Positions 27,452 through 36,450 of a stretch of DNA of 64,000 nt are shown here, piece by piece. The stretch's first letter is position 1, and every line of letters starts with the position of its first letter. Location of the stretch: assembly GCF_900199215.1 (NCBI RefSeq), contig NZ_FZQA01000006.1, forward strand, positions 101,126 to 165,125. The letters are read 5' to 3'. The translations under genes were made by a program, and so were the position numbers. Under the pieces are notes generated by a model, which searched no databases, had not been told where the DNA came from, and was given only the letters and a program-made list of their open reading frames with translations. The DNA comes from Amphiplicatus metriothermophilus. Lineage in GTDB: Bacteria; Pseudomonadota; Alphaproteobacteria; Caulobacterales; Parvularculaceae.

Positions 27452-29908
27452 ATGACAGCGGATATCATGACCGAAACGAAAGTTCGTCCTGATCTGTGGC
27501 CGGTCTGCGCGCCGGCGGGCCTGCGCGATGAAGCGACGGAGACGCGCGTGGCCGCGCTGCTCGCCGGCATGACCGTGGAGGAGAAGGTCGGCCAGATCAT
27601 TCAGGCCGACATCGCCTCGATCGAGCCGGCGGATCTTCTGACCTATCGTCTGGGATCGATTCTCAACGGCGCCAATTCCGCGCCGGGCGGCGACAATCAC
27701 GCGCCGGCTTCGGCCTATCTCGCGCTGGCCGACGCTTTCTACGAGGCGTCGGTCGATCCGGCCGGCGGCGCCGCGGCGATCCCCGTGCTCTGGGGAACGG
27801 ACGCCGTGCACGGCCATAACAACATCGTCGGCGCAACGATCTTTCCGCACAATATCGGGCTCGGCGCGGCGCGCGATCCGGACCTCATCCGCGAGATCGG
27901 ACGCGTCACTGCGCGCGAGATGCAGGCGACCGGCATGGACTGGACCTTCGCGCCGACGCTCGCCGTCGCGCGCGACGATCGCTGGGGTCGAACTTACGAA
28001 AGCTATTCGGAAGACCCTGAGATCGTCGCCGAATACGCCGCGGCGATGGTCGAGGGATTGCAGGGCGCGCTCGGAACGGCGGACTTTCTGCGCGGCGAGC
28101 ATGTCATCGCCACGGCGAAACACTTTCTCGGCGACGGCGGCACGAAGGGCGGCGTCGATCAGGGCGACAATCCAGCGACGGAGGAAGCGCTTCGCGACAT
28201 CCACGCCGCCGGCTATCCGCCGGCGATCGCGGCGGGCGTGCAGACCGTCATGGCCTCGTTCAACAGCTGGCGCGGGGAGAAGCTGCACGGCCATCGCAGC
28301 CTGCTGACGGATATTCTGAAAGGCCGCATGGGGTTCGACGGCTTCGTCGTCGGCGACTGGAACGGGCACGGCCAGGTCGAGGGCTGCACGAATGATTCCT
28401 GCGCCCCGGTCGTCAACGCCGGCGTCGATATGGTGATGGCGCCGGACAGCTGGCGCGCGCTTTATCGCAATACGCTCGAACAGGTTCGCAGCGGCGAGAT
28501 TTCGACGGCGCGGCTCGACGACGCCGTGCGGCGCATTCTGCGGGTGAAGGTCCGCTACGGCCTGTTCGAGCGCGGACGGCCGTCCGGGCGGCCCAACGCT
28601 GGCGATTTTTCGCTTCTCGGCGCGCCCGCTCATCGCGCCCTCGCGCGCAGGGCCGTGCGGGAATCGCTCGTGCTGCTCAAGAACAATGGCGGGCTTTTGC
28701 CGCTGGATCCGCGCGGGCGCATTCTCGTCGCCGGCGACGGCGCGCATAACATTCCCAAGCAGTGCGGCGGCTGGACGATCACCTGGCTCGGCGAGGGCAA
28801 CGTCAACGACGACTTCCCGAACGGCCAGTCGATCTATGACGGCCTGCGCGAGGCGATCGAGGCTGCGGGCGGACAGGCGATCCTCAGCGAGGACGGACGC
28901 TGGCGCGAGAAGCCTGACGCGGCGATCGTCGTGTTCGGCGAAAATCCCTATGCGGAGTTTCAGGGCGACCGGCGCCATCTCGACTTCGAGGACGAAGCGC
29001 CCCTTCGGCTCATGCGCCGGCTGAAGGGCGAAGGCGTGCCCGTGGTCGCCGTCTTTTTCTCCGGTCGGCCGCTTTATGTGAATCCGGAGATCAACGCCGC
29101 CGACGCGTTCGTCGCGGCTTTCTTGCCGGGAACGGAAGGCGGCGGCGTGGCCGACGTGCTGCTGCGCCGACCGGACGGCGCCGTCAATCACGACTTCACG
29201 GGTCGGCTGTCCTTCTCCTGGCCCAAAACGCCGACGCAAACCCCGCTCAACCGGGGCGATCCCGATTACGACCCGCTGTTTCCCTACGGCTACGGGCTTT
29301 CCTATCGCGACCCGAAAGATCTCCCGCGGCTCGACGAGGCGGCGTTCGATCCTTCCGCAGAAGACGGTTCCGGCGAGATCGTGCGCGCGGGCCGGGCGAG
29401 GCCGCCTTATCGGATGATCCTCAGCGCCGGCGACGAGACGGTCGCGGTCGAAGGCGCGGCCGCGACGACGGCCGACGGGCGCTTGCGCCTGCGCGCCGTC
29501 GACCGGAAGGCGCAAGAGGACGCGCGGCTCGTCGAATGGACGGGGCCTGGCAGGCTCGCGGTCGAAGGCCCGGCGCAGGATCTGACGCGCCAGGCGAGCG
29601 CGCGCATGGCGCTCGTCTTTTCCTACGCCGTGGACGTCGCGCCCGCCGCTGCGGTCCGCGTCGGGATCGAATGCGGCGAACGGGGCGCGGGCCTCGCCGA
29701 CATGATGGAAACATTCCGCGCGGCGGAAGGCGAGGGCTGGCGGCGGGCGGAGATCCTGCTTTCCGATCTTGTCGCAGAAGCGGACGCGCTGCGCGCCGTC
29801 GTCGCGCCCTTCGTCGTCGAGAGCGACGGACCGTTGGGCCTGCGCCTGTCGGACATACGGATCGCCATGCGGGAAAGAGCGGGCGCGCAGGCGAGTCAGG
29901 AGGACTGA
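27452..29908 (+). CDS. GH3 beta-glucosidase, no signal peptide
   Basis: Glycoside hydrolase family 3 enzyme of 818 residues that would remove glucose from glucomannan or cello-oligosaccharide ends. Blocks seen are KVGQIIQAD, GTDAVHGHNN, TIFPHNIGLGA, FAPTLAVARDDRWGRTYES, KHFLGDGGT and nucleophile D302 in FVVGDWNGHGQ. The C-terminal (alpha/beta) sandwich and a further beta domain follow, as in the ExoP-like group. The N-terminus (TADIMTETKVRPDLW) has no secretion signal, so it should act in the cytoplasm, unlike its neighbour. It starts six bases after the reductase stop. An in-frame ATG at 27467 is an alternative start. Confidence 0.9.
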   Translation: MTADIMTETKVRPDLWPVCAPAGLRDEATETRVAALLAGMTVEEKVGQIIQADIASIEPADLLTYRLGSILNGANSAPGGDNHAPASAYLALADAFYEASVDPAGGAAAIPVLWGTDAVHGHNNIVGATIFPHNIGLGAARDPDLIREIGRVTAREMQATGMDWTFAPTLAVARDDRWGRTYESYSEDPEIVAEYAAAMVEGLQGALGTADFLRGEHVIATAKHFLGDGGTKGGVDQGDNPATEEALRDIHAAGYPPAIAAGVQTVMASFNSWRGEKLHGHRSLLTDILKGRMGFDGFVVGDWNGHGQVEGCTNDSCAPVVNAGVDMVMAPDSWRALYRNTLEQVRSGEISTARLDDAVRRILRVKVRYGLFERGRPSGRPNAGDFSLLGAPAHRALARRAVRESLVLLKNNGGLLPLDPRGRILVAGDGAHNIPKQCGGWTITWLGEGNVNDDFPNGQSIYDGLREAIEAAGGQAILSEDGRWREKPDAAIVVFGENPYAEFQGDRRHLDFEDEAPLRLMRRLKGEGVPVVAVFFSGRPLYVNPEINAADAFVAAFLPGTEGGGVADVLLRRPDGAVNHDFTGRLSFSWPKTPTQTPLNRGDPDYDPLFPYGYGLSYRDPKDLPRLDEAAFDPSAEDGSGEIVRAGRARPPYRMILSAGDETVAVEGAAATTADGRLRLRAVDRKAQEDARLVEWTGPGRLAVEGPAQDLTRQASARMALVFSYAVDVAPAAAVRVGIECGERGAGLADMMETFRAAEGEGWRRAEILLSDLVAEADALRAVVAPFVVESDGPLGLRLSDIRIAMRERAGAQASQED

Positions 29909-29968
29909 TCGCATGCGCCGGGAAGAGTCGCGTTTGGAGCCCGTTAGATCATTGGGAGGGGTTTGACC

Positions 29969-32506
29969 ATGACTGCCGTATCAAGACTGTTCTTGCGCGC
30001 CGCCGTTGCAGCGTTGGCGTCGGCGATGATTTCCTGCGCCTCGGCGCCGGTGGAGACGGGGGGCGAGGGGCCTGTCGCTCATCCCGAAAAATGGCCGGAA
30101 GTCGCGCCGCCTTTCGCGCATGATCCCGCCCTCGAGGCGCGCATCGACGCGCTGATGGCGCGGATGAGCCTTGAAGACAAGGTCGGCCAGATCATTCAGG
30201 CCGACAGCAGCGCGATCGAGCCTGAGGATCTCAAAACCTACAAGCTGGGCTCGGTGCTCAGCGGCGGGAACTCCGCGCCCAAGGGCCAAGCCTACGCTGC
30301 AGCGGAAGAGTGGCTGGAGCTTCTCGACGCTTATTACGAAGCGGCGATGGAGGGGCCTGAAGGCGCCGTGCGCATCCCGCCGCTTTTCGGCATCGACGCC
30401 GTGCACGGACATAACAACGTCGTCGGCGGCACGATCTTTCCGCACAATATCGGACTCGGCGCGACCCGCAATCCGGCGCTCGCGCGACGCATCGCAGAGG
30501 CCACCGCCGTGGAGCTTTCCGTGACTGGCCATGACTGGACCTTCGCTCCAACCGTCGCCGTCCCGCGCGACGACCGCTGGGGCCGGGCTTATGAGGGCTT
30601 TTCCGAAGCGCCGGAGGTCGTCGCGTCCTATTCGGGCGGCATTGTGGAAGGACTGCAAGGGGCTCCCGGCACGGATGAATTTTTCTCGCCCGGCAGGGTC
30701 GTCTCTTCCGCCAAGCATTTCCTCGGCGACGGCGGCACGAAGGACGGCGTCGACCAGGGCGACAATCTCTCGACGGAGGAGGAGCTCAGGGACATTCACG
30801 CCGCAGGCTATCCGGCGGCCGTCGAGGCGGGCGTGCAGACCGTCATGGCCTCGTTCAACAGCTGGCATGGAAAGAAGATGCACGGCCGGCGCGGCCTTCT
30901 GACGGGCGTTCTCAAGGAGCGCTGGGGCTTCGACGGATTCATCGTGGGCGACTGGAACGGCCACGGCCAGGTAGAGGGGTGCACGAACGAATCCTGCCCG
31001 GCCTCATTCAACGCCGGCCTTGACATGTTCATGGCGCCGGACAGCTGGCGCGGGCTTTATCACAATACGCTCGAACAGGTCCGCAGCGGCGAGATACCGA
31101 TGGAGCGGCTCGACGACGCGGTGCGCCGCATCCTGCGCGTGAAGCTGCGCGCGGGCCTGTTCGACAAGCCGAAGCCTTCCGCGCGGCCGCTCGCCGGGCG
31201 CACGGAGCTGCTCGGCGCGCCCGCCCATCGCGCGCTCGCCCGCCAGGCCGTGCGGGAATCGCTCGTGCTGCTCAAGAACAACGGCGGCGTGCTGCCGCTG
31301 CAGCCGGGGAGGAGGGTGCTCGTCGCCGGCGACGGCGCGGACAGCATCTCCATGCAGTCGGGCGGCTGGACGCTCACCTGGCAGGGAACGGGCGTCGATA
31401 ACGACGCATTCCCGAACGGCGAGACGATTTTCGCCGGGATTCGCGCCGCGGTCGAAAGCGCCGGCGGCGCAGTGGAACATGCGCCGGACGGCGAATATAC
31501 GCAAAGACCAGACGTCGCGATTTTCGTCATCGGAGAAGAGCCGTATGCGGAAGGATACGGCGACCGGCCGACGGTCGATTTCGACCGGCGCGATCCGGCG
31601 CTGCTTGCGGCCATGCGCCGGCTGAGGGCCGACGGCGTTCCGGTCGTCACGGTCTTCCTCTCGGGCCGGCCGCTGTGGGCTAATCCCGAACTCAACGCCT
31701 CCGACGCTTTCGTCGCGGCCTGGCTGCCGGGAACGGAGGGCGGCGGGATCGCCGACGTTCTGTTCCGCGACGAGGCGGGCGGCGTGCGTTACGACTTCAC
31801 GGGAAAGCTTCCCTTCTCCTGGCCGGCTGAGCCCACGCAGACGCCGCTCAATGTCGGGGACGAGCCTTACGAGCCCCTGTTCGCTTTCGGCTACGGCCTG
31901 ACCTACGCCGACAGGACCGAGCTGCCTGAACTGCCGGAAGAAAGCGTCGCGGCGCAAGCGGGCGCATCGACGTTCTTTGCGCGCGGCGCTCCTGCGACGG
32001 GCATGAGGCTCGTGATCGGCGAAGCGGGGGGGAAGGAAGCGGAAGCGGCCGCGCCTTCGGCGCAAACCCCCGGCGGCGGGCTGTCGCTCGCGGCCTTCGA
32101 CCGGGCGGCGCAGGAAGACGCGCGCGCCGCTCGCTGGAACGGCGAGGGGGCGGCTTACGTGATGATCGCGACGGACGCCCCGCTTGATCTCGCAAACGCA
32201 GTCGAAGCCGGCCTTGCGCTGACGATCGACGCGCGCGTGTCGCGCGCGCCTGCGGCGCCGGCGCGCCTCGCCATGGCCTGCGGGGAAGGCTGCGAGGGCG
32301 GCGTCGACGTCGCCGATACGCTCGCGGCGATGGAGGGCGCCGGCTGGGGGCGCCTCAGCGTGAGCCTTCAGTGCTTCGTCGCCGACGGGCTCGATCCCGC
32401 CCGCGTGACGGCGCCGTTCCGTCTCGAAACGGCCGGCGCGCTCGGCTTCGACTTCTCCGCCATCGCGCTCGCGCCGGCCGAGGCGGGGACGATGACCTGT
32501 CGCTGA
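29969..32506 (+). CDS. GH3 beta-glucosidase, exported lipoprotein
   Basis: Second GH3 enzyme, 845 residues, sharing long blocks with the gene just upstream: KVGQIIQADSSAIEP, GIDAVHGHNNVVGG, KHFLGDGGTKDGVDQGDN and FIVGDWNGHGQVEGCTN with nucleophile D328. It carries an N-terminal signal ending MISC (Cys23), which suggests lipid anchoring. It would cleave glucan or glucomannan oligosaccharides outside the cytoplasm. A GGGAGGGG ribosome site precedes ATG 29969. A 60-base gap separates it from the first GH3. The pair looks like a tandem duplication split by cell compartment. It is the last gene of the operon. Confidence 0.9.
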   Translation: MTAVSRLFLRAAVAALASAMISCASAPVETGGEGPVAHPEKWPEVAPPFAHDPALEARIDALMARMSLEDKVGQIIQADSSAIEPEDLKTYKLGSVLSGGNSAPKGQAYAAAEEWLELLDAYYEAAMEGPEGAVRIPPLFGIDAVHGHNNVVGGTIFPHNIGLGATRNPALARRIAEATAVELSVTGHDWTFAPTVAVPRDDRWGRAYEGFSEAPEVVASYSGGIVEGLQGAPGTDEFFSPGRVVSSAKHFLGDGGTKDGVDQGDNLSTEEELRDIHAAGYPAAVEAGVQTVMASFNSWHGKKMHGRRGLLTGVLKERWGFDGFIVGDWNGHGQVEGCTNESCPASFNAGLDMFMAPDSWRGLYHNTLEQVRSGEIPMERLDDAVRRILRVKLRAGLFDKPKPSARPLAGRTELLGAPAHRALARQAVRESLVLLKNNGGVLPLQPGRRVLVAGDGADSISMQSGGWTLTWQGTGVDNDAFPNGETIFAGIRAAVESAGGAVEHAPDGEYTQRPDVAIFVIGEEPYAEGYGDRPTVDFDRRDPALLAAMRRLRADGVPVVTVFLSGRPLWANPELNASDAFVAAWLPGTEGGGIADVLFRDEAGGVRYDFTGKLPFSWPAEPTQTPLNVGDEPYEPLFAFGYGLTYADRTELPELPEESVAAQAGASTFFARGAPATGMRLVIGEAGGKEAEAAAPSAQTPGGGLSLAAFDRAAQEDARAARWNGEGAAYVMIATDAPLDLANAVEAGLALTIDARVSRAPAAPARLAMACGEGCEGGVDVADTLAAMEGAGWGRLSVSLQCFVADGLDPARVTAPFRLETAGALGFDFSAIALAPAEAGTMTCR

Positions 32507-32513
32507 CGAGCGC

Positions 32514-32557
32514 GCCGCGGGCGGGGAAAAGGCGAAACGCTTGTTTCCGCCCGCGGC
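32514..32557. terminator. Hairpin between convergent GH3 and proC genes
   Basis: Perfect 11-bp GC-rich inverted repeat (32514-32524 with 32547-32557) in the short gap between two convergent genes. The loop is long and there is no clear T tract, so it may end transcription from both sides only weakly. Confidence 0.5.
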
Positions 32558-32577
32558 GGCCGAGATACGGCGCGGGT

Positions 32578-33393
32578 TTACTCCGTCAGCTCCGCCGCGC
32601 GTTTCGCGGCCGCCGCCGCCGCCTCCTTCATCAACCGGCGCAGAGCCTTGGCGTCGCCATCGAGCACGCCGAGGGCGGCTGCGGTCGTGCCGCCGGGCGA
32701 GGTCACGGCCTTGCGCATGTCCGCCGGGCTGCGCGGATCGGCGGCGAGCATCGCGCCCGCGCCTGAGGCGGTCGCGCGCGCAAGCCGCTGCGCCGCCTCC
32801 TTCTCAAGGCCGAGCGCGGCGCCGGCCTCGGCGAGCGCCTCGGTCAGAAGGAAGAAATAGGCCGGGCCGCTGCCCGAAACGGCGGTCACGAAATCGATTT
32901 CTTCCTCGCTGCGCACCCAGACCGTCTCGCCCGTCGCCGCCATCAGGCGGTCGATGACGTCGCGTCCATGCGCGTTCACCGTCGCCGGCGCATAGAGTCC
33001 GGTCACGCCCGCGCCGAACGCCGCCGGCAGGTTGGGCATCGCGCGCGCGACGCGCGGCGGATCGCCCAACGCGCGCCCGATCGCGGCGAGGCTCATGCCC
33101 GCCATCACCGAGATCACCAGGGCGCTGCGCGCGATCGCGGCGTAGGCCGGCAGCACGCTCGCCGCCGCCTGCGGCTTCACGGCGAGGACCAGCGCGTCCA
33201 CCGAGATCCCTTCCGGCGAAGGGTTGAGCGCGAAATCATGCCGGCGCGCGAGCTTCTTGAGCGCGGCGTCGGCGGCCGGATCGAAGACGGCGGAAGCGGC
33301 GGGATCGATGGTTCCGGCCGACAGCCAGCCGCGCAACAGCGCGCCGCCCATGGCGCCGGCGCCGACAAGCGCGACGGAGATTTCTTTGGTCAT
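32578..33393 (-). CDS. proC: Pyrroline-5-carboxylate reductase
   Basis: Last enzyme of proline synthesis, reducing pyrroline-5-carboxylate to proline with NAD(P)H. There are 271 residues, a normal length. It has an N-terminal Rossmann motif (VGAGAMGGALLRG), a central helix block (TAVSGSGPAYFFLLTEALAEAG) and the C-terminal signature (VTSPGGTTAAALG). It is third in a minus-strand run after ubiK-like and ybjN-like genes, an order I know from alphaproteobacteria. It counteracts PutA encoded elsewhere in this window but is not linked to it. Confidence 0.95.
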   Translation of the reverse strand: MTKEISVALVGAGAMGGALLRGWLSAGTIDPAASAVFDPAADAALKKLARRHDFALNPSPEGISVDALVLAVKPQAAASVLPAYAAIARSALVISVMAGMSLAAIGRALGDPPRVARAMPNLPAAFGAGVTGLYAPATVNAHGRDVIDRLMAATGETVWVRSEEEIDFVTAVSGSGPAYFFLLTEALAEAGAALGLEKEAAQRLARATASGAGAMLAADPRSPADMRKAVTSPGGTTAAALGVLDGDAKALRRLMKEAAAAAAKRAAELTE

Positions 33394-33470
33394 GCAGGCA
33401 GTCTATCGCACTGCGCCGCGGGTCGAAAACCGCTTTTCGACGCCGCGCGTGGAACGCGCAGGCGCCGTCG

Positions 33471-33974
33471 TCAGGCGTTGCCCGCCGTGTCGAACAGCGA
33501 AGCTTCGAGGGCGTCGTCCGGCGATTTTCCGCCCCATACGAAGTAATTGAAGGCGGGATAGAACCGGTCGATCGCCTCCATCGCGCCGCGCACCAGGCAT
33601 TGCGCCTGCGCGGCGTCCAGCGCGCCTGATGGCGGCAGCACGATGGCGTTGCGGAAAACGATGTTGTTGTCCTCCGACCACAGGTCGAAATGGCCGATCC
33701 ACAGGCGCTCGTTCACCATGGTCACGAGCCGGCTCGCCTCGAGCAGGCGATTGGCCGGCGCCCTGAGCTCGAGCGGGGCGCCCATCTGCAGGGTGGAGAC
33801 CTCGTCGCGCCAGGTGAACCACAGGCCGACGTCGCGCCAGACGCCCGACACGGCGAGATGGAGTTCGCTTCGATCCGCCCGCTCGGCCTCCGCGCCGAGG
33901 GCGTCAGCGGCGATCTCCAGCGCCTCCAGGGGATCGGCCAGGGCGACCGGCGCGTCGAGCAGCTCGATGGACAT
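33471..33974 (-). CDS. YbjN-domain protein
   Basis: Protein of 167 residues in the YbjN family (bacterial sensory-transduction regulator domain, PF10722). Seen blocks are VWRDVGLWFTWRDEVSTLQM, LWIGHFDLWSEDNNIVFRNA and FYPAFNYFVWGGKSP. It has a type III chaperone-like fold in known relatives and no catalytic residues. E. coli YbjN affects stress and motility phenotypes when overproduced, but the molecular role is open. ATG 33974 follows GAGAGGG. It sits between ubiK-like and proC genes. Confidence 0.85.
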   Translation of the reverse strand: MSIELLDAPVALADPLEALEIAADALGAEAERADRSELHLAVSGVWRDVGLWFTWRDEVSTLQMGAPLELRAPANRLLEASRLVTMVNERLWIGHFDLWSEDNNIVFRNAIVLPPSGALDAAQAQCLVRGAMEAIDRFYPAFNYFVWGGKSPDDALEASLFDTAGNA

Positions 33975-34041
33975 GAATACCCTCTCGGTCAGGTGCACCC
34001 TGATGACGCGGCGAGTCGGCCGAGGGGGGCAATGATTCGTC

Positions 34042-34296
34042 TCAGGAAGTTTTCCCTAGCCATTCTTCGAGGGCGGCGATTCGCGCCTTCAGCGCCTCGT
34101 TCTCTTCGCGCGCGGCGCGGGCCATGTCGCGCACGGCCTCGAATTCCTCGCGCGGCACGAAGTCCATGTCCGCGATGAGCCGCTGGAGATTGCCGCGAAT
34201 GACGGTCTCGGCCTCTCGCCGCACGCCGTCGGCCGCGCCGGCGGCCTCGGTCATCAGCTTGGCGAGCTCGTCGAGAAAGGGGTTCTGGGTCTGCAT
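34042..34296 (-). CDS. ubiK: UbiK-like accessory factor (BMFP family)
   Basis: Small helical protein of 84 residues with an N-terminal amphipathic stretch (NPFLDELAKLMTEAAGAA) and a C-terminal coiled coil (ALKARIAALEEWLG), the layout of the BMFP/UbiK family. E. coli UbiK helps the ubiquinone-synthesis complex assemble in aerobic growth. The same role here is inferred. The start ATG 34296 is chosen because the family begins with a short polar lead such as MQTQNPF. The gene is divergent from lgt across 142 bases. Confidence 0.8.
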   Translation of the reverse strand: MQTQNPFLDELAKLMTEAAGAADGVRREAETVIRGNLQRLIADMDFVPREEFEAVRDMARAAREENEALKARIAALEEWLGKTS

Positions 34297-34438
34297 GGGC
34301 GAGGGTCCTTTCCGGCCGCACTTTACGGCGGGGGAGGGCCAAAGGCGACAGGGCGAAACCGCGCGGTGCGCCCGCCGGGCGATCAAAGCGCGTCAAATCT
34401 CTTGGGACGGCGGGGGCATATGGGCTAAGCAGGCGGCG

Positions 34439-35338
34439 ATGAGTCTGCCTTATCCCGAGATCGACCCGGTCGCCTTCCGCATCGGCCCGCTGCCGATTCG
34501 GTGGTATTCGCTCGCCTATATCGGCGGCATCGCGCTAGGCTGGTGGTATCTCGTCCGGCTGCTCAACAATGCGCGTTTGTGGAAACCGGCCGCAGGCCCG
34601 CCGCTCGACCGGCGTCAGCTCGACGACGTGATCTTCTGGGTCGCTCTAGGCGTCATCGCCGGCGGGCGTCTCGGCTATGTGTTCTTCTACGAGCCGAGCC
34701 TGCTGATACAGCCCTGGGAATCGCTCGGAGCGAACATGGCGCCCGGCTTTCTCAAGACGCTGATCGGCTGGATACACATCCCGCCGGCGCTGATGCTCTG
34801 GCGCGGGGGCATGTCGTTCCACGGCGGGCTCATCGGCGTTACGCTCGCCGGGTGGCTGTTCGCGCGCCGATACAGGCTCGACGCGCTCGCCCTCGGCGAT
34901 CTGTTCGCCTGCGCCGCGCCGATCGGGCTGTTCTTCGGGCGCGTGGCGAACTTCATCAACGCCGAGCTTTACGGCCGGCCTTGGGACGGTCCGTGGTCGA
35001 TGGCGTTTCCCACCGATCCGCTTCAGGTCCCGCGCCATCCCAGCCAGCTTTACGAGGCGGCGCTCGAAGGGATCGTCCTCTTCATCGTCATCCGGGTCGC
35101 GACCCATGCGTTCGGCCTGCTGAAGCGGCCAGGCGCGAGCATCGGGCTGTTTCTCGCCGGCTACGCCGTCTCGCGGATCATCGTCGAGAATTTCCGCGAA
35201 CCCGACGCGCACATGCCCGACTTTCCTCTCGGCCTCACCATGGGCATGATCCTGTCCCTGCCGATGCTGGCGCTTGGGCTCTGGCTGATATGGCGGACGC
35301 GGACAAAAGGGGCCGGCCGGGAGGCGGCCAAGCCGTGA
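34439..35338 (+). CDS. lgt: Prolipoprotein diacylglyceryl transferase
   Basis: Inner-membrane enzyme that adds diacylglycerol from phosphatidylglycerol to the lipobox cysteine of prelipoproteins. There are 299 residues and about seven hydrophobic helices. Family blocks are IRWYSLAYIGGI, WRGGMSFHGGLIG, and GRVANFINAELYGRPWDGPW, which contains the Lgt signature. The C-terminal PSQLYEAALEGI is also typical. Several candidate lipoproteins in this window (S8 protease, GH26, GH3, M23) would depend on it. The stop overlaps the GTG start of the methyltransferase gene. Confidence 0.96.
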   Translation: MSLPYPEIDPVAFRIGPLPIRWYSLAYIGGIALGWWYLVRLLNNARLWKPAAGPPLDRRQLDDVIFWVALGVIAGGRLGYVFFYEPSLLIQPWESLGANMAPGFLKTLIGWIHIPPALMLWRGGMSFHGGLIGVTLAGWLFARRYRLDALALGDLFACAAPIGLFFGRVANFINAELYGRPWDGPWSMAFPTDPLQVPRHPSQLYEAALEGIVLFIVIRVATHAFGLLKRPGASIGLFLAGYAVSRIIVENFREPDAHMPDFPLGLTMGMILSLPMLALGLWLIWRTRTKGAGREAAKP

Positions 35339-36450
35339 CGCGCGAGCCGGCCGCCGAAAGGACGCCTCTCGAAGAACGGCTCATCGCGCTCATCAGGGCG
35401 AACGGCCCGATCACGGTCGCCGATTACATGGCCGACGCCCTCGGCCATCCCCATGAGGGCTACTACATGCGCGCCGCGCCCATCGGCGCGGCGGGCGACT
35501 TCACCACGGCGCCGGAGATCAGCCAGATCTTCGGCGAGCTCATCGGCCTGTGGCTGGTGCAGAGCTGGCTCGACATTGGCCAGCCCGCGACGTTCAACCT
35601 CGTCGAACTCGGACCCGGTCGGGGCGTGCTGATGGTCGACATCCTGCGCGCGGCGTCGGTGCGTCCTGCCTTTCTCGACGCCGCTACGCTCTGGCTCGTC
35701 GAAACCAGCGGCCGGCTGCGCCATGAGCAGCAGCAGCGCCTGCGCTCCTTCCGGCCGCGCCCGCTATGGGCGGACGAATTTGCAGACATTCCGCCCGATC
35801 CGACGCTCATCGTCGCCAACGAGCTGTTCGACTGCCTGCCCGTCCGCCAGTTCGAGCGCGCGGGCGCCGGCTGGCGCGAGCGGCTCATCGGCGTCGCGCC
35901 TGACGGCGAGGCGCTCGCCTTCGTCCACGCGAAGACGCCGCCGCCGCCGGAGATAGACCTTCCGTCTGCGGAGGAAACGCCAGAAGGCGCGATCTTCGAG
36001 ATTTGCGAACCGGGCCGGGCGCTCGCCGCCGAGATCGCCGCTTTTCTGGTCGAGAACGGCGGGCGCGCGCTCATCATCGATTACGGCCATATCGCCTCGG
36101 GGCTTGGCGACACCTTGCAGGCGGTGCGTCGCCACCGCTACTGGCCGGTGCTGGCATCGCCGGGGCTCGCCGACATCACCGCTCATGTCGATTTCGAGGC
36201 GCTTTCGCGCGCGGCCCTGGACGCCGGCGCCGCGGTCTGGGGGCCTGTCCCGCAAGGGACCTTTCTCGACCGGCTCGGCCTTGCGCTGCGCGTCGAGCGA
36301 TTGTGCGCGGGCAAGACCGCTGAGGAAGCGCTCGCCATCCGTCAGGGCGCGCATCGCATCGCCGCGCCGGAACAGATGGGAGAGGTCTTCAAGGCGATGT
36401 GCATAGCATCGCCCGATCTGCCGCCGCCCGCCGGATTCGAAGCGCCGTGA
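35335..36450 (+). CDS. MidA/NDUFAF7-family SAM-dependent methyltransferase
   Basis: Class I methyltransferase of 371 residues in the family (DUF185) whose mitochondrial member NDUFAF7 methylates an arginine of complex I subunit NDUFS2. Blocks seen are NGPITVADYMADALGHPHEGYY, split by GDFTTAPEISQIFGEL; the SAM loop LVELGPGRGVLMVDIL; and IVANELFDCLPVRQF. A parallel role in bacterial complex I is inferred. Start GTG 35335 overlaps the lgt stop and the stop overlaps the pgeF GTG start, so three genes are translationally coupled. Confidence 0.9.
   Translation: MTREPAAERTPLEERLIALIRANGPITVADYMADALGHPHEGYYMRAAPIGAAGDFTTAPEISQIFGELIGLWLVQSWLDIGQPATFNLVELGPGRGVLMVDILRAASVRPAFLDAATLWLVETSGRLRHEQQQRLRSFRPRPLWADEFADIPPDPTLIVANELFDCLPVRQFERAGAGWRERLIGVAPDGEALAFVHAKTPPPPEIDLPSAEETPEGAIFEICEPGRALAAEIAAFLVENGGRALIIDYGHIASGLGDTLQAVRRHRYWPVLASPGLADITAHVDFEALSRAALDAGAAVWGPVPQGTFLDRLGLALRVERLCAGKTAEEALAIRQGAHRIAAPEQMGEVFKAMCIASPDLPPPAGFEAP

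Noticed and set aside
26519..29914. A minus-strand open frame of 1131 codons opposite the aldo/keto reductase and the first GH3 gene
   Set aside because: Shadow; GH3 motifs are all on the plus strand.
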